Source of the DNA: Metabacillus sp. KUDC1714
GTDB taxonomy: Bacteria > Bacillota > Bacilli > Bacillales > Bacillaceae
Length of the DNA: 64,000 nucleotides
Reading direction: 5' to 3'
Assembly (NCBI RefSeq): GCF_014217835.1
Contig: NZ_CP055263.1
Span: forward strand, 5,397,501 to 5,461,500
The notes beneath the pieces were generated by a model. That model saw only the letters and a list, made by a program, of their open reading frames with translations, had not been told where the DNA came from and made no database searches. Below, piece after piece: positions 45,543 through 54,834 of this stretch. Every line of letters begins with the position of its first letter. The stretch's first letter is position 1. The position numbers and the translations under genes are program-made.

Positions 45543-46611
45543 CGTATTTATTACTATTGGTTTTGTTGTTATATCTCTAATCCTGGCAGGATGTGTACCT
45601 CACAATATTATCAATGAAGTCTCTTTGATGCATAATGTAGGCTATGATGAAGAAGGAAAGATGTTAAAAGCAAGTGTTGTTTATCCAAATTATGCCGAAA
45701 GTGATAGATCTACTTTAATGACAGCTGTTGCTGAAAATACATCTAGTCTGCATGAAGAACTTGGCCATAAGTCTCAATTTCCTTTTGAAATAGGTCAAGT
45801 AAGGTTAATTATATTTGGAGATAATCTAAGTAGAAGAGGTTTAGCAGAGGTATTGGACACCATCTGTAAAGATCAAAAGATCGGCATTACCAGAATGGTC
45901 ATTACAGATGGATCACCTGATCAAATACTAAATAAAACCTTAAATGAGCGTCCGCTATTTTTGATGAATTTGATTGATAAAAGTATTGAAAATGAAGGTA
46001 TTCCTGAATCAGACCTCCATGTCATGTTTGACCAGTATTTTGGCAGTGGAATTGATATGTCCTTTCCGAATCTTACAGTAGATTCTCAAGGAACTATTAA
46101 AGTCGATGGAATGGGGATTTTTAAAGGTGATAAATTAGCACTAAAGATTTCAGATAAAGAAACATTCTTATTAAAATTAATGACAGACAGAAACAAACAG
46201 GGCGTATACAGTTTTAACCTCAACATGAAAGGACATAAAGCTAATATTGGGGTCAGAACGATTGATGGAAAACATAAGGTAAAAGTCATTAAGGAAAATC
46301 TCCAGGAACAAGCCAATGTTAGTCTAAATTTAGATGTAGAACTTGATGCTTTGCCCGAGTGGATCAATTTGGAAAAGGAAAAGGATCTTAAATTGTTTAA
46401 AAACGCCTTACAGAAATCCATTTCAAATGACGTTGAATTACTTCTTAAGGATTTTCAAAAAAATGGTGTAGATCCTGTAGGTTTAGGAAGATTATATAGA
46501 ATCAATCATAGTAATTGGTCCGAGAAGAGTTTTTACGAAAGGATCTATCCTAATATGACGTATGATGTAAATACCAAAATTGTCGTTAGACAAACTGGGG
46601 TGGGAAAATAG
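45532..46611 (+). CDS. germinant receptor C subunit lipoprotein (Ger(x)C family)
   Basis: This C subunit of the receptor is a 359-residue lipoprotein with signal and lipobox LAGC near residue 20. It has the GerC-type N-terminal domain (NEVSLMHNVGYDEEGKMLKASVVYP) and a C-terminal domain with MTYDVNTKIVVR. The ATG at 45532 follows GAAGGA and overlaps the A gene by 11 bases. The B gene begins on the last base of its stop codon, so all three subunits are translationally linked. It sits on the outer face of the spore inner membrane in known systems. Confidence 0.88.
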   Translation: MTNNVFITIGFVVISLILAGCVPHNIINEVSLMHNVGYDEEGKMLKASVVYPNYAESDRSTLMTAVAENTSSLHEELGHKSQFPFEIGQVRLIIFGDNLSRRGLAEVLDTICKDQKIGITRMVITDGSPDQILNKTLNERPLFLMNLIDKSIENEGIPESDLHVMFDQYFGSGIDMSFPNLTVDSQGTIKVDGMGIFKGDKLALKISDKETFLLKLMTDRNKQGVYSFNLNMKGHKANIGVRTIDGKHKVKVIKENLQEQANVSLNLDVELDALPEWINLEKEKDLKLFKNALQKSISNDVELLLKDFQKNGVDPVGLGRLYRINHSNWSEKSFYERIYPNMTYDVNTKIVVRQTGVGK

Positions 46612-47723
46612 TGACCGTAAAAGTAGAAAAACAATTTCAGGTTTCGTCTTTTTTCACATTTTTTCTCATTCACTCTTCCCAAACTGGTGTTGGTATCCTA
46701 AATTTTCAAAATCAAGTGATTAAAGGTGCTGAACAGGATGCTTGGATTTCTTTACTATTAACTGGCGTTACAACCCATATCATACTCTATATTATTTTTA
46801 AGCTATTAGATGAAGAAAACAATGATTTAGTAGCTGTTCATCAATATTGCTTTGGAAAAAAGATGGGTAACATTTTATCTGTCTTTGCAATGGTCTATTT
46901 CTGGTTAGCTTCCTTGACGGTTTTTCGCGCCTATATTGAAGTCATACAAATATGGGTGTATCCAACAATAAAAACATGGCAACTTTGTTTAGTATTCGGG
47001 CTTTTATTGTTTTACCTTATATCAAGTGGCTTCCGTACTTTAACTGGCTTTAGTTTCTGGGGAGTTGTTTTACCTTCTTTTCTGTTCATTTTAATCTATT
47101 TCCCAATGAAGCATATGAATTATATTTATTTACTTCCAGCTTTCAGCCACTCCCTTGGTGAGCTATTTCTATCTTCTAAGGCTTTTTCCCTGCTTTTTCT
47201 TGGTTTCGAGTGGATACTGATGTACTATCCTTTCATTAAGGATTCAAATTCTAAAACTATATCTAAATGGGCATATTTAGGCAATTTATATACCATCATT
47301 GTGTATCTAATTGTAACGTTAATTTCATTCTTATACTTCAATCAAGAGGTATTACAGCAGTTGCCTTGGGCGACTTTAATGATGGTAAAAATCGTAAAAT
47401 TCTCATTCCTGGAAAGATTTGAATACGTGTTTATATTTATTTGGTTGTTAGTGGTTATATCCCCTATCTGTATTTCTTTGTGGGCATGTACAAGGATAGT
47501 AAAAAGAGCTTTTTCAATGCCTCCAAAAGCGACTTTACAACTGTTACTTATTGTAATAATGATTGCTTCCATTAGCTTTAAAGAATTTAATAGTATTGAT
47601 CAGCTCATTAATCTTACGGCAAATGTAGGAATTGGATTTGTATATGTGTATCTACCACTCCTTCTTTTTATAAAATTGATTAAGAACAATTTTATAAAAA
47701 ATAAGTCTTTTTTCAGAGGATAG
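46611..47723 (+). CDS. germinant receptor B subunit (GerB permease family)
   Basis: This 370-residue integral membrane protein of the GerAB/spore germination permease family is distantly related to amino acid permeases and has about 10 membrane segments. The start is GTG at 46611, sharing one base with the preceding TAG stop. GVGILNFQNQVIKGAEQDAWISLLL and VYFWLASLTVFRAYIEVIQIWVYPTIKTW are typical blocks. In known receptors the B subunit binds the nutrient germinant; its identity is not readable from sequence. Confidence 0.9.
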   Translation: MTVKVEKQFQVSSFFTFFLIHSSQTGVGILNFQNQVIKGAEQDAWISLLLTGVTTHIILYIIFKLLDEENNDLVAVHQYCFGKKMGNILSVFAMVYFWLASLTVFRAYIEVIQIWVYPTIKTWQLCLVFGLLLFYLISSGFRTLTGFSFWGVVLPSFLFILIYFPMKHMNYIYLLPAFSHSLGELFLSSKAFSLLFLGFEWILMYYPFIKDSNSKTISKWAYLGNLYTIIVYLIVTLISFLYFNQEVLQQLPWATLMMVKIVKFSFLERFEYVFIFIWLLVVISPICISLWACTRIVKRAFSMPPKATLQLLLIVIMIASISFKEFNSIDQLINLTANVGIGFVYVYLPLLLFIKLIKNNFIKNKSFFRG

Positions 47724-47917
47724 TTAAAGAACATTAGATACTCGTTACCAGATGGGCAAATAACTTTACTATTCTTCTTGTCATATTGAAGGAGATCCTC
47801 TTCTCGATTCCCATATACATAGGATTTAATGGAATGGAAGCATAGATCCCTTTTTTATATAAATCTTAGATTTTCTTTACTGCTTATCGACAGCAACCTA
47901 CCAAAGACATCAAACGT

Positions 47918-48157
47918 CTATGACGATTTGCAACATTCACCATGCTGCTTATCACAATGCCACTTTGCCTTTTCTTCCCTTAGCTCGTTTTTCTTCGACC
48001 GAAACAATTCTCCAAATGCTGCACCTCCTAAAATCAACAAAGCCCCGGATATTTACACAAGACTTAACTTTTCTCCTAAAATGCTAGCTGAAAAAATCAA
48101 TGCCGAGAGTGGCTCCAAATATCCGAGGATTGACACTGTAATATAAGAGGCGTTCAT
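47918..48157 (-). pseudogene. EamA/DMT-family transporter, C-terminal relic
   Basis: The minus strand reads NASYITVSILGYLEPLSALIFSASILGEKLSLV, a stop, then ISGALLILGGAAFGELFRSKKNE. These are the last two helices of an EamA drug/metabolite transporter interrupted by an in-frame TAA. The N-terminal nine-tenths are missing. A hydrophilic tail with four cysteines follows. Confidence 0.8.
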
Positions 48158-48278
48158 ACGTTACTATCCAAATCAAACTTATCGTTTTCTATCGTATTCT
48201 TAAAAAAACAAAAAACTCACAAAAGCTGATATATAAACGATTGCGAGTGTTCTATCTTATTTTCTATTCACAAATAGA

Positions 48279-48335
48279 TACCAGTGGTCGGGGTCGAACC
48301 GACACTTCTCACGGAACACGATTTTGAATCGTGCA
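48279..48335 (-). pseudogene. 3' fragment of tRNA-Leu(CAA)
   Basis: The minus strand gives an anticodon arm CACGA-TTCAAAA-TCGTG (anticodon CAA), a class II variable arm (TTCCGTGAGAAGTG), a T arm CGGTTCGACCCCG, and the 3' acceptor strand CCACTGGTA. The D arm and 5' acceptor strand are absent, and no CCA is encoded. It is about 57 of the 85 or more bases of a leucine tRNA, so it is not functional. Fragments of this kind are left by integration of elements at tRNA 3' ends. Confidence 0.75.
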
Positions 48336-48511
48336 CAAGCTTCAACAATATAACGATTAGGAAAACTAATTATCAAATTATCTTTTTATAAATATTGGAT
48401 TTAATAATATATATGACCTCCAGCTTACGTTTGACTTTTTATCTATCTCATTTACTTTTTTCAAGTAGATAGTTTTATTATCACCAAACACCATTAAGAA
48501 AATTTTACATA

Positions 48512-50236
48512 TTATTTAATCCAAACACGAAAGGTTTTGTCTATAGGAGACACAAGGTTAACTTTAACTGCCTGCACATTGTTTACCTCACCAGCTCCTC
48601 CTATATTCTCTATCCAATGTTCATGAGTCCCAGTGTTCATATGAATATAGTTTTCACCAGACTGAAAGGTGAGTTCATCCCTTTTCCAAAAATACGTTCT
48701 TTCATTAACTCTAGTAATTTCATCACCTTTAAGAAGACCATCAGTATTAAAAAGGAATTCTATCTGCATAAATACGTCTTCTCGATCGTCTGACTTCACA
48801 TAGAGTTTCCATTCACTGTCACTAGTCTTCACTATATCGATCTCAACTTCGAATGTTTGGCTATGAGTTAATCCCCTGTGTTGGTGCGGTAGTAAATACC
48901 AAATACTTGTATCCTCCATATTAGCTAACTGCTGCTTCGGTATCGGGCCTCGATACCCTTTTTCCATCTGCTTTTTTAGACGATAACCATCATCTATTTT
49001 TTCGATTGTGTCAAATTCAATGATCCCAGGTGAAAAACTACTAGTTACTCTTACACCAAGTAGTTTTGCATTGCCTTTACGAAGAGAAAAAAACGACGCG
49101 TTTTTACTCATAATGGTTGCACTTTCCTCACTCTGTCGAAAACGAACAATGGGTGCTCCAAAGGACTCATGCATACTACTATGTTCAATTTTGGAGCCAT
49201 GTCCAACTAGATTCATTTTCTTTAAGTTGTCGATTCCTGGGAAATCACCATTTATCAAGACTTCATAATTAGTCGGCAACGCTGTTTTACCAACCTTTTG
49301 TTCTTTTATAAAAGGGAACATCAGGTATCCTATCATAATATGATTATTAACTGGACCCATTTCTGATAGATTTTCAGCAGCTAAGTCTGACATGGCAGCA
49401 TAAACCGGGTTATTGTCGTGAAAAGCCATTAAACGGCAGATTAAGTGATAAGGAGATAAATCGAAAACATTTCCAAAGTCCTGACGACCTGAATAATCTG
49501 TGACAACCTCTCCATCTGGATGAACAAGGTATTGCATCATATCAAGATTTTTCCTTACATAATTTAGCAATTTCGGTTTATTTCCTATCCGTGCCGTGTG
49601 ATAAAGAAAGATGTTACTGACAGAATTATAGATCCCATTGCTCCGTTCCGTCCATTCTCCGTCTTTGGTAATGTCGATTCCTTCTGCTAGCCATTCCTCT
49701 GCGCGATCTAATAATTCATCATTTCCAAAGATCGTATAAAGGTGGCATAAGGCAGAAGTTAGGACCCAGCGATGATTCGGAGTATGACATCCACCAGTCA
49801 GCATTGCCGGAATCGTTCTTTCAAGAAAAGACTTAACCTTACTAGTTAAACTGTCAGCTTCTAGACCACTATCATTTTTCAATAAATGATAAATGTGGGC
49901 AAATCCAGTTACTATAAATCCCGTATCAGGTGGGGAATGGTAATTGGTCCATCCCGGGGAAATTGTTCCATCCTCATGCTGTTGATCTAGCATGTAATCC
50001 AATGCTTTATCAATTCTTCTCGCTAATAGGTCATAATGATAAAATCGAGAGTCTGGGTTCACATAGGAGCTCAGCCAACTACCAAGCACACTTCCAACTC
50101 CAGTATGACTTGGACTAGGGATACCTGTTTTAGCATCTACCACGCCTCCAAAGTAACGACTCTCCTCATCATCTATTTGCTTTTCAAAAAAGATTTCTGT
50201 TAAATTATCGTTTAGTTCCACCATATTTTTATACAA
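48512..50236 (-). CDS. putative alpha-toroid plus beta-sandwich protein (lyase-like)
   Basis: The family was not firmly recognised. The 574-residue protein has no signal peptide. Residues 40-300 look like an alpha/alpha toroid of paired helices with aromatic turns (DYMLDQQHEDGTISPGWTNYHSPPDTGFIVTGFAHIYHLL, GGCHTPNHRWVLTSALCHLY, TERSNGIYNSVSNIFLYHTARIG). Residues 320-574 are beta-rich. This architecture occurs in heparinase/alginate-lyase-type enzymes, and the HTPNHRW and NGIYN motifs could hold active residues. The TTG start has only a weak ribosome binding site (GGTG). It stands alone. Confidence 0.55.
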   Translation of the reverse strand: MYKNMVELNDNLTEIFFEKQIDDEESRYFGGVVDAKTGIPSPSHTGVGSVLGSWLSSYVNPDSRFYHYDLLARRIDKALDYMLDQQHEDGTISPGWTNYHSPPDTGFIVTGFAHIYHLLKNDSGLEADSLTSKVKSFLERTIPAMLTGGCHTPNHRWVLTSALCHLYTIFGNDELLDRAEEWLAEGIDITKDGEWTERSNGIYNSVSNIFLYHTARIGNKPKLLNYVRKNLDMMQYLVHPDGEVVTDYSGRQDFGNVFDLSPYHLICRLMAFHDNNPVYAAMSDLAAENLSEMGPVNNHIMIGYLMFPFIKEQKVGKTALPTNYEVLINGDFPGIDNLKKMNLVGHGSKIEHSSMHESFGAPIVRFRQSEESATIMSKNASFFSLRKGNAKLLGVRVTSSFSPGIIEFDTIEKIDDGYRLKKQMEKGYRGPIPKQQLANMEDTSIWYLLPHQHRGLTHSQTFEVEIDIVKTSDSEWKLYVKSDDREDVFMQIEFLFNTDGLLKGDEITRVNERTYFWKRDELTFQSGENYIHMNTGTHEHWIENIGGAGEVNNVQAVKVNLVSPIDKTFRVWIK

Positions 50237-50689
50237 AGATAATCACCACTTTTCTACTAAGTATTGAACCAATTTTAAACATGATAAAGTGATTCTATTA
50301 TTGGACCATCGTGAGAGCTTGACCAAGTTTTACAACTGCCTCTATTATGTTTATTTCATAAAAACAGGAGCATCATTCACGGTTTTTGCATTATTTGTAT
50401 ACCCTATTAACTTTTGGAGTGCAGCGATCAAATTCAATGTCATATTCATTGTTTGTGTAACAATCATTCATTTCGTATGTACTCTGTTTCACCAGTTATT
50501 AACTTTACCATTTTACATTTCCCCATATTTACAATTATTCCTTATTCCGTGAAACTATTGCAATTCTGTTATTATATTCGATTACAAAAAGCTAATCTCC
50601 TTTTAATAAAGCGGTTGTTTGATGTTTTCGCAAACTCTTGAAAATGTTAGCAAACTAATAACTGGTTTAGTTAAAAACGAAATCAAAGA
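50237..50689. other. gene-free stretch between the lyase-like gene and grpB
   Basis: Overlapping hydrophobic frames of 75-87 codons occur on the plus strand (50289-50641), but none has a ribosome binding site or recognised match. I see no supported feature. Confidence 0.4.
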
Positions 50690-51226
50690 TTACCTTTCAT
50701 TTTCACGCTTCCATTCAATTGCTTTCCGTTCCAAGTTTTCCACAAAATCACTTTTACCATTACTGTATCCTTCAATGTCTTTAGAAAATTCAAGTGCAAG
50801 GCTTTCCTTCAACTTTCCATACTCAATTGCGTCTTTTTTATGTGATCTAAGATAATCACGTACCGCCAAATGGCGTTCAATTTCAAAATGATTATCATAT
50901 TGAAACATATGTATTTGATGTGTCCTGTTTTCTCCACCTTTTCGGAAATATCTTCTTCCGTTAATCCCAAACTCTCCAAGTGGATCATAACCTATTTCAA
51001 TCATGTTTTCATTAAAAAGATCAACGTTTGAAATATCTTTTACGATTGGCATCATATCGATGATTGGTTTAGCTTTCAAATCGGACACTGCTGTACTGCC
51101 TATATGATGAATCTTTACAAGTTCATCTTTTAAAATTCCACTAATTAATTTTGCTTCTTTTTTGAATAATTGAGTCCAGTTTTCATTATAGTCTGTAATA
51201 ATAATATTCATTGCACGGTTCACCAT
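50690..51226 (-). CDS. GrpB family protein (UPF0157)
   Basis: This soluble 178-residue protein of the GrpB family has a nucleotidyltransferase-like fold. Its conserved blocks are HHIGSTAVSDLKAKPIIDMMPIV near residue 40, FRKGGENRTHQIHMFQ, and ERHLAVRDYLRSHKKDAIEYGKLKESLA. The D-x-M pattern after GSTAV is the likely active site by family comparison; substrates are unknown. GGAGG lies 10 bases before the ATG, and a second ATG 15 bases later is also possible. Confidence 0.82.
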   Translation of the reverse strand: MVNRAMNIIITDYNENWTQLFKKEAKLISGILKDELVKIHHIGSTAVSDLKAKPIIDMMPIVKDISNVDLFNENMIEIGYDPLGEFGINGRRYFRKGGENRTHQIHMFQYDNHFEIERHLAVRDYLRSHKKDAIEYGKLKESLALEFSKDIEGYSNGKSDFVENLERKAIEWKRENER

Positions 51227-51397
51227 TTTTAATATACCTCCTTCTCATTTCGACTATACTTTTATATAATCCAATATTCTATCATGATCCCGTTGTTGTC
51301 CATTGTTTTCACCTGTATGCAATAATGCACGAATAAGTATTCAGTTGTGTAAAATGAAGGCTCTTTTCTAAGAGATTGTTGCTTTTAAGACAAAACT

Positions 51398-51476
51398 ATT
51401 TCAGGTTGATTGGAACGGATTGCGAGACTCCTGCGGGAGCAGCGGGACAGGTGAGACACCGCAGGCGTTTACGAAA
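51398..51476. repeat. dispersed repeat, partial inverted copy
   Basis: AGGTTGATTGGAACGGA is followed by the GC-rich block GCGAGACTCCTGCGGGAGCA and GACAGGTGAGACACCGCAGGCG. It is the reverse of part of the element at 26886-27055, with the other end missing. Confidence 0.65.
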
Positions 51477-51504
51477 ATAGTCAATGAAAAAGAAGAATAA
51501 TAAA

Positions 51505-51558
51505 AAAAAGCACCCAATAGGTAGACTTTACTGTGTCTACTTTATAGGGTACTTTTTA
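51505..51558 (-). terminator. terminator of the SleB-type hydrolase gene
   Basis: AAGTACCCTATAAAGTAGAC pairs with GTCTAC...TATTGGGTGCTT, followed by eight T on the minus strand. Confidence 0.75.
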
Positions 51559-51575
51559 TATCCTGTACACGCCCT

Positions 51576-52208
51576 TTAAATCGCAAATGCGTGATCTCCA
51601 ATTGTTTTAACAACTTCACGAGTTAAAATCCAATCACTTGTTGCTGTTTCAGGGTTATAGAAGTACAGTAACTCATCATTTTTTTCTTGTTCCGCTAAAG
51701 CTTCTTTAACAGCTTTATGTGCTTCTTTATCAGCAGTTTCATTTATTGAACCATTTTGGACAGGTTCAAATGCATTCTCTTCATAAATAACTTCCTTAAC
51801 TGTATCAGGGAATTCTTTGTGTTCAACTCGATTCAACACTACTGTTGCAACTGCTACTTTACCTTCATATGGCTCACCTTTTGCTTCTGCATGGACAAGA
51901 CGAGCAAGAAGTTTCTTTTCTTTGTTTGAGATTTCCAAAGAATTTTCTTTATTTGAGACTTTTAAAGAATTATCTTTGTTTTCAATCAAGCTCTTTGAGA
52001 TTTTTGCTTTTTCTTTCTCATTTATAAAACGTAAGTCAATGTAGTCACTATCAACTTTTTCGATATCATATTTTTCCCATAATAATTTCAACGTGTCACC
52101 AGTCTGAATCGAATCTTCTGCTTGAGCATTTATTTGAGTTGTAGGAAATACTATATAAGAACCAATTACTAATGTAATTGTGATCACTAATTTTAATAAT
52201 TTTTTCAT
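51576..52208 (-). CDS. secreted cell wall hydrolase (SleB/CwlJ domain)
   Basis: This 210-residue exported protein has a signal peptide (KKLLKLVITITLVIGSYIVF, cut near INAQAE). A short LysM-like stretch follows (QTGDTLKLLWEKYDI), then a Lys/Glu/Asn-rich linker with a tandem SNKENSL repeat. The Hydrolase_2 domain spans about 100-208, with the catalytic glutamate in LLARLVHAEAKGEPYEGKVAVATVVLNRV and FYNPETATSDWI. It resembles YkvT/YpeB-independent SleB-type lytic enzymes; a vegetative or sporulation role cannot be told. Confidence 0.85.
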   Translation of the reverse strand: MKKLLKLVITITLVIGSYIVFPTTQINAQAEDSIQTGDTLKLLWEKYDIEKVDSDYIDLRFINEKEKAKISKSLIENKDNSLKVSNKENSLEISNKEKKLLARLVHAEAKGEPYEGKVAVATVVLNRVEHKEFPDTVKEVIYEENAFEPVQNGSINETADKEAHKAVKEALAEQEKNDELLYFYNPETATSDWILTREVVKTIGDHAFAI

Positions 52209-52377
52209 TTTGTAAACCTCCTGTTTGTTTTTTTAGGATAAAACAGGGCCATCTACAAGGCTAACAGGTTTACAAGTGGATCACATTAGTGAATTATTGG
52301 CAGAATTACCATTCTTGTATTTATTAGGACTCGATTACGAATCCTTTCGAGTGACAATAAATACTGTTTCTAAATTC

Positions 52378-52420
52378 AAAAAACAGGAGCAGATTATCGA
52401 TCGCCCCTGTCTTTTTAGTT
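52378..52420 (-). terminator. terminator of ydbC
   Basis: ACAGGGGC and GCTCCTGT form a stem flanked by A and T runs, just after the ydbC stop on the minus strand. Confidence 0.6.
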
Positions 52421-52429
52421 TGAGTATTA

Positions 52430-52651
52430 TTATAAGTCCATTCCATTCAATAGCTCTTTTAATTGAATTAACTCATCCTTAGATAATGTAATTCCCTTTC
52501 CCATCTTTTCGTTATCTTGATCCCAATCACGCAAATCATATTTAGGATCACGGTCATTCCAGCTCATTAGATTTAATTCCTTCTTCCATCCTTTTGCGCC
52601 TTCTGAAATTGTTCCAATCTTTTCTATTATTTCGAATTTTAAATTTGCCAT
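52430..52651 (-). CDS. ydbC: YdbC-type PC4-like nucleic-acid-binding protein
   Basis: This 73-residue protein matches the YdbC family, whose members adopt a PC4-like fold and bind single-stranded DNA. The visible blocks are FEIIEKIGTISEGAKGWKKELNLMSWNDRDPKYDLRDWD and the closing GITLSKDELIQLKELL. The ATG at 52651 is preceded by GGAAGGGA. It stands alone with its own terminator. Confidence 0.85.
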   Translation of the reverse strand: MANLKFEIIEKIGTISEGAKGWKKELNLMSWNDRDPKYDLRDWDQDNEKMGKGITLSKDELIQLKELLNGMDL

Positions 52652-53241
52652 ATGTATCATCCCTTCCAACTGTTTAATATTATTTTCTCATAGTGGATTA
52701 TCCTAGCACAATATCTCCTTCTTTTTAAAAATTTTATATTATACTTCACTCTGTTAAACTTGATTGCTTTTTACCTCTACATGCAACAATTCGCAAAAAA
52801 ACAGTGAGCCTTTAACTGAGCCTTAAACTAAATAAAAACGAAAATTAAGGGTGCACTACATCTCAATTATTTAGCTTTTACTTCCTAACTTTCATATAAA
52901 AAAAGCTGACTTAAGCTCATTTATTAGCAGCATTAGCAAGCATTCTCGTACATTAATTATGTCACACCTAAATTTTAGCTTTTATATTCAATGAGCTAGT
53001 CACTTTACCAATAATCAACTTCATCAGAACAACAAATCATTCTAGGATCAAGCAAAACGTTTATTAGTTACTTATTCTATTAATCAAATTATAGAAGGAA
53101 TTTTAATATGAATAAAGAATATTTAATTATAATGTAAAATAAAATAACGATCAAAAATTCTAAAAAATACCAGAATATGAAAGCGTTTTACACAGAGAGA
53201 TCGGTGAACTACTTAAAATATTGGTGAGGGGAAATAACAAC
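52652..53241. other. gene-free stretch before yyaC
   Basis: This AT-rich DNA has no supported gene or clear repeat. The yyaC promoter must lie near its right end, but no confident match to a sigma factor was found. Confidence 0.4.
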
Positions 53242-53844
53242 ATGTATAAACAGAATGATATGGACACAAGAATTTCAATGCTTGAGGGAATTATCCCATA
53301 TAGTCATAAGCTAGCACCGCTGTTTATTCGTAACACCTTGTATAATTTAATTCCAGAAGGGACGGAGCATATATATGTCGTAGGCATTGGTTCTAACCTA
53401 ATTAATGGCGACAGCCTTGGTCCATTTGTTGGAACCTTACTTCAAGACATGTATCCAAATCACTTAACTGTATTGGGAAATCTAAAATCTCCCTTAGATG
53501 CCACAACCATTGTCCCAAGATTTTCGGGTATTGCCTTACCAAATAATAGCTTTGTTGTTGCAATTGATAGTGTACTTGGTTCAGAAGGGATCGTTAACAC
53601 GATTGTTGTTCGTGAAGGCTCTTTGCGACCTGGGAGTGGTCTTGGCCATAACCTTCCATCTATTGGAGATTGTAGCGTAATGGGAGTGGTCCTCGAAAAT
53701 GATCCTGCTGTAGAATCTTCTCTATTTTATACGAATCTCCATCTTATATATACAATGGCTACAAATATTGCAAAAGGTATATCACTTGCGATTAGACAAT
53801 ATTTTAAATATCCATCTGATCATCCAATTTTGTTAATTAGTTAG
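53242..53844 (+). CDS. yyaC: sporulation protein YyaC
   Basis: This 200-residue protein is of the YyaC family, related to the germination protease GPR and hydrogenase maturation proteases. The blocks VVGIGSNLINGDSLGPFVGTLL, NLKSPLDATTI, VVAIDSVLGSEG and GDCSVMGVV are characteristic. The two aspartates (GDSLGP and IDSVLG) could act as protease ligands as in GPR. The ATG at 53242 follows AGGGG; an in-frame TTG at 53221 is less likely. In B. subtilis yyaC is expressed during sporulation. Confidence 0.88.
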   Translation: MYKQNDMDTRISMLEGIIPYSHKLAPLFIRNTLYNLIPEGTEHIYVVGIGSNLINGDSLGPFVGTLLQDMYPNHLTVLGNLKSPLDATTIVPRFSGIALPNNSFVVAIDSVLGSEGIVNTIVVREGSLRPGSGLGHNLPSIGDCSVMGVVLENDPAVESSLFYTNLHLIYTMATNIAKGISLAIRQYFKYPSDHPILLIS

Positions 53845-53953
53845 CTATAGATATTATTGAAAAAGTAAAATTTTTATAACTAACCATATATCCTTCCTTG
53901 AAGTACAAATAGACGTAAACCATTTATGGATTATGCCTATTTGTGAGGAAACA

Positions 53954-54607
53954 CTAAGATTTAGTTGTAAAATTACCTACTGAAGAATTAGCTAGTTCCT
54001 TTTCTTTCATACCTGGAATACCTTGTTCATCAAGTAATAAAATCATTCGTTCAAGGTAAGCAGAATCTTTTACAACAATATAATTTGGAGGGAATAGCTC
54101 CTTCTTTATTTTAAATGTTATTTTATAAGCGTTGTTCACACGATCATCAAGCCCGTAAAGCTCGTGCCACCGGACAATTTTTTCTATTTGATAATTCTTT
54201 ATTTGATTTGAAGAATAGAACTTACCATTGAGAATGATTCCTTTTGATAAGATAAACAGATTTCCACGATGCTTAATCGAGTTAATGATCACAATAAACA
54301 AATAGACAACACTAAAGAAGGAGGATCCTAACCATTCTGTTGCAAGAACAATCCACAATAGAGCCAATAACAATAAAAGGGCAATAAGAGTTCCCCATTT
54401 CACATATTGATAGGATTTCGTATTCTTTGCAAGAGGTTCCATTTCCTTCCACTCAATCGGAAGGAGAATACTATTAAACTCATCGTCTATTTTTGGATAA
54501 AGTGCATCCTTAGATAAATCAGCTGCTTTCTTTATCCTTAATCGATAATTGATTAGATAATATACACCAAGTATGAACATAATTGTAAACAAGATATTAA
54601 TTACCAA
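53954..54607 (-). CDS. membrane protein of unknown function (DUF5673-like)
   Basis: This protein of about 217 residues has three hydrophobic segments. One is at the extreme N-terminus (VINILFTIMFILGVYYLINY), and two are close together (LIALLLLLALLWIVL and FFSVVYLFIVIINSI). A C-terminal cytoplasmic beta-rich domain follows (LFILSKGIILNGKFYSSNQIKNYQIEKIVRWHELY), recalling PH-like YobB/DUF5673 proteins. The TTG at 54607 is proposed since AGAAGG lies 10 bases before it. The frame is open to 54706 without a binding site. The function is unknown. Confidence 0.55.
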   Translation of the reverse strand: MVINILFTIMFILGVYYLINYRLRIKKAADLSKDALYPKIDDEFNSILLPIEWKEMEPLAKNTKSYQYVKWGTLIALLLLLALLWIVLATEWLGSSFFSVVYLFIVIINSIKHRGNLFILSKGIILNGKFYSSNQIKNYQIEKIVRWHELYGLDDRVNNAYKITFKIKKELFPPNYIVVKDSAYLERMILLLDEQGIPGMKEKELANSSVGNFTTKS

Positions 54608-54780
54608 TTTTTTCACACCTTCTTTCTTTAAAAAAATGTTACTAAAAGTAGATGGATGACCTGTTCTATTTATATGTAGATGTGTTACTTTAACTCTATT
54701 TACCATATTATGTTAACATATTTTCCAATTAAACGCTCATTTTATAAAAATATTCTAGGATTTTTATTCTAATCATATAA

Positions 54781-54806
54781 AAAAAGAGAGGATTAACATC
54801 CTCCCC
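54781..54806 (-). terminator. terminator of the FMN reductase gene
   Basis: GAGGAT and ATCCTC with a GTTA loop are followed by a T run on the minus strand. Confidence 0.65.
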
Positions 54807-54834
54807 TCCCATGTATAACGATTTGTCATTTATT

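Noticed and set aside
50289..50641. Overlapping hydrophobic frames before grpB
   Set aside because: They look like membrane proteins only because the DNA is T-rich; no start signal or family match.
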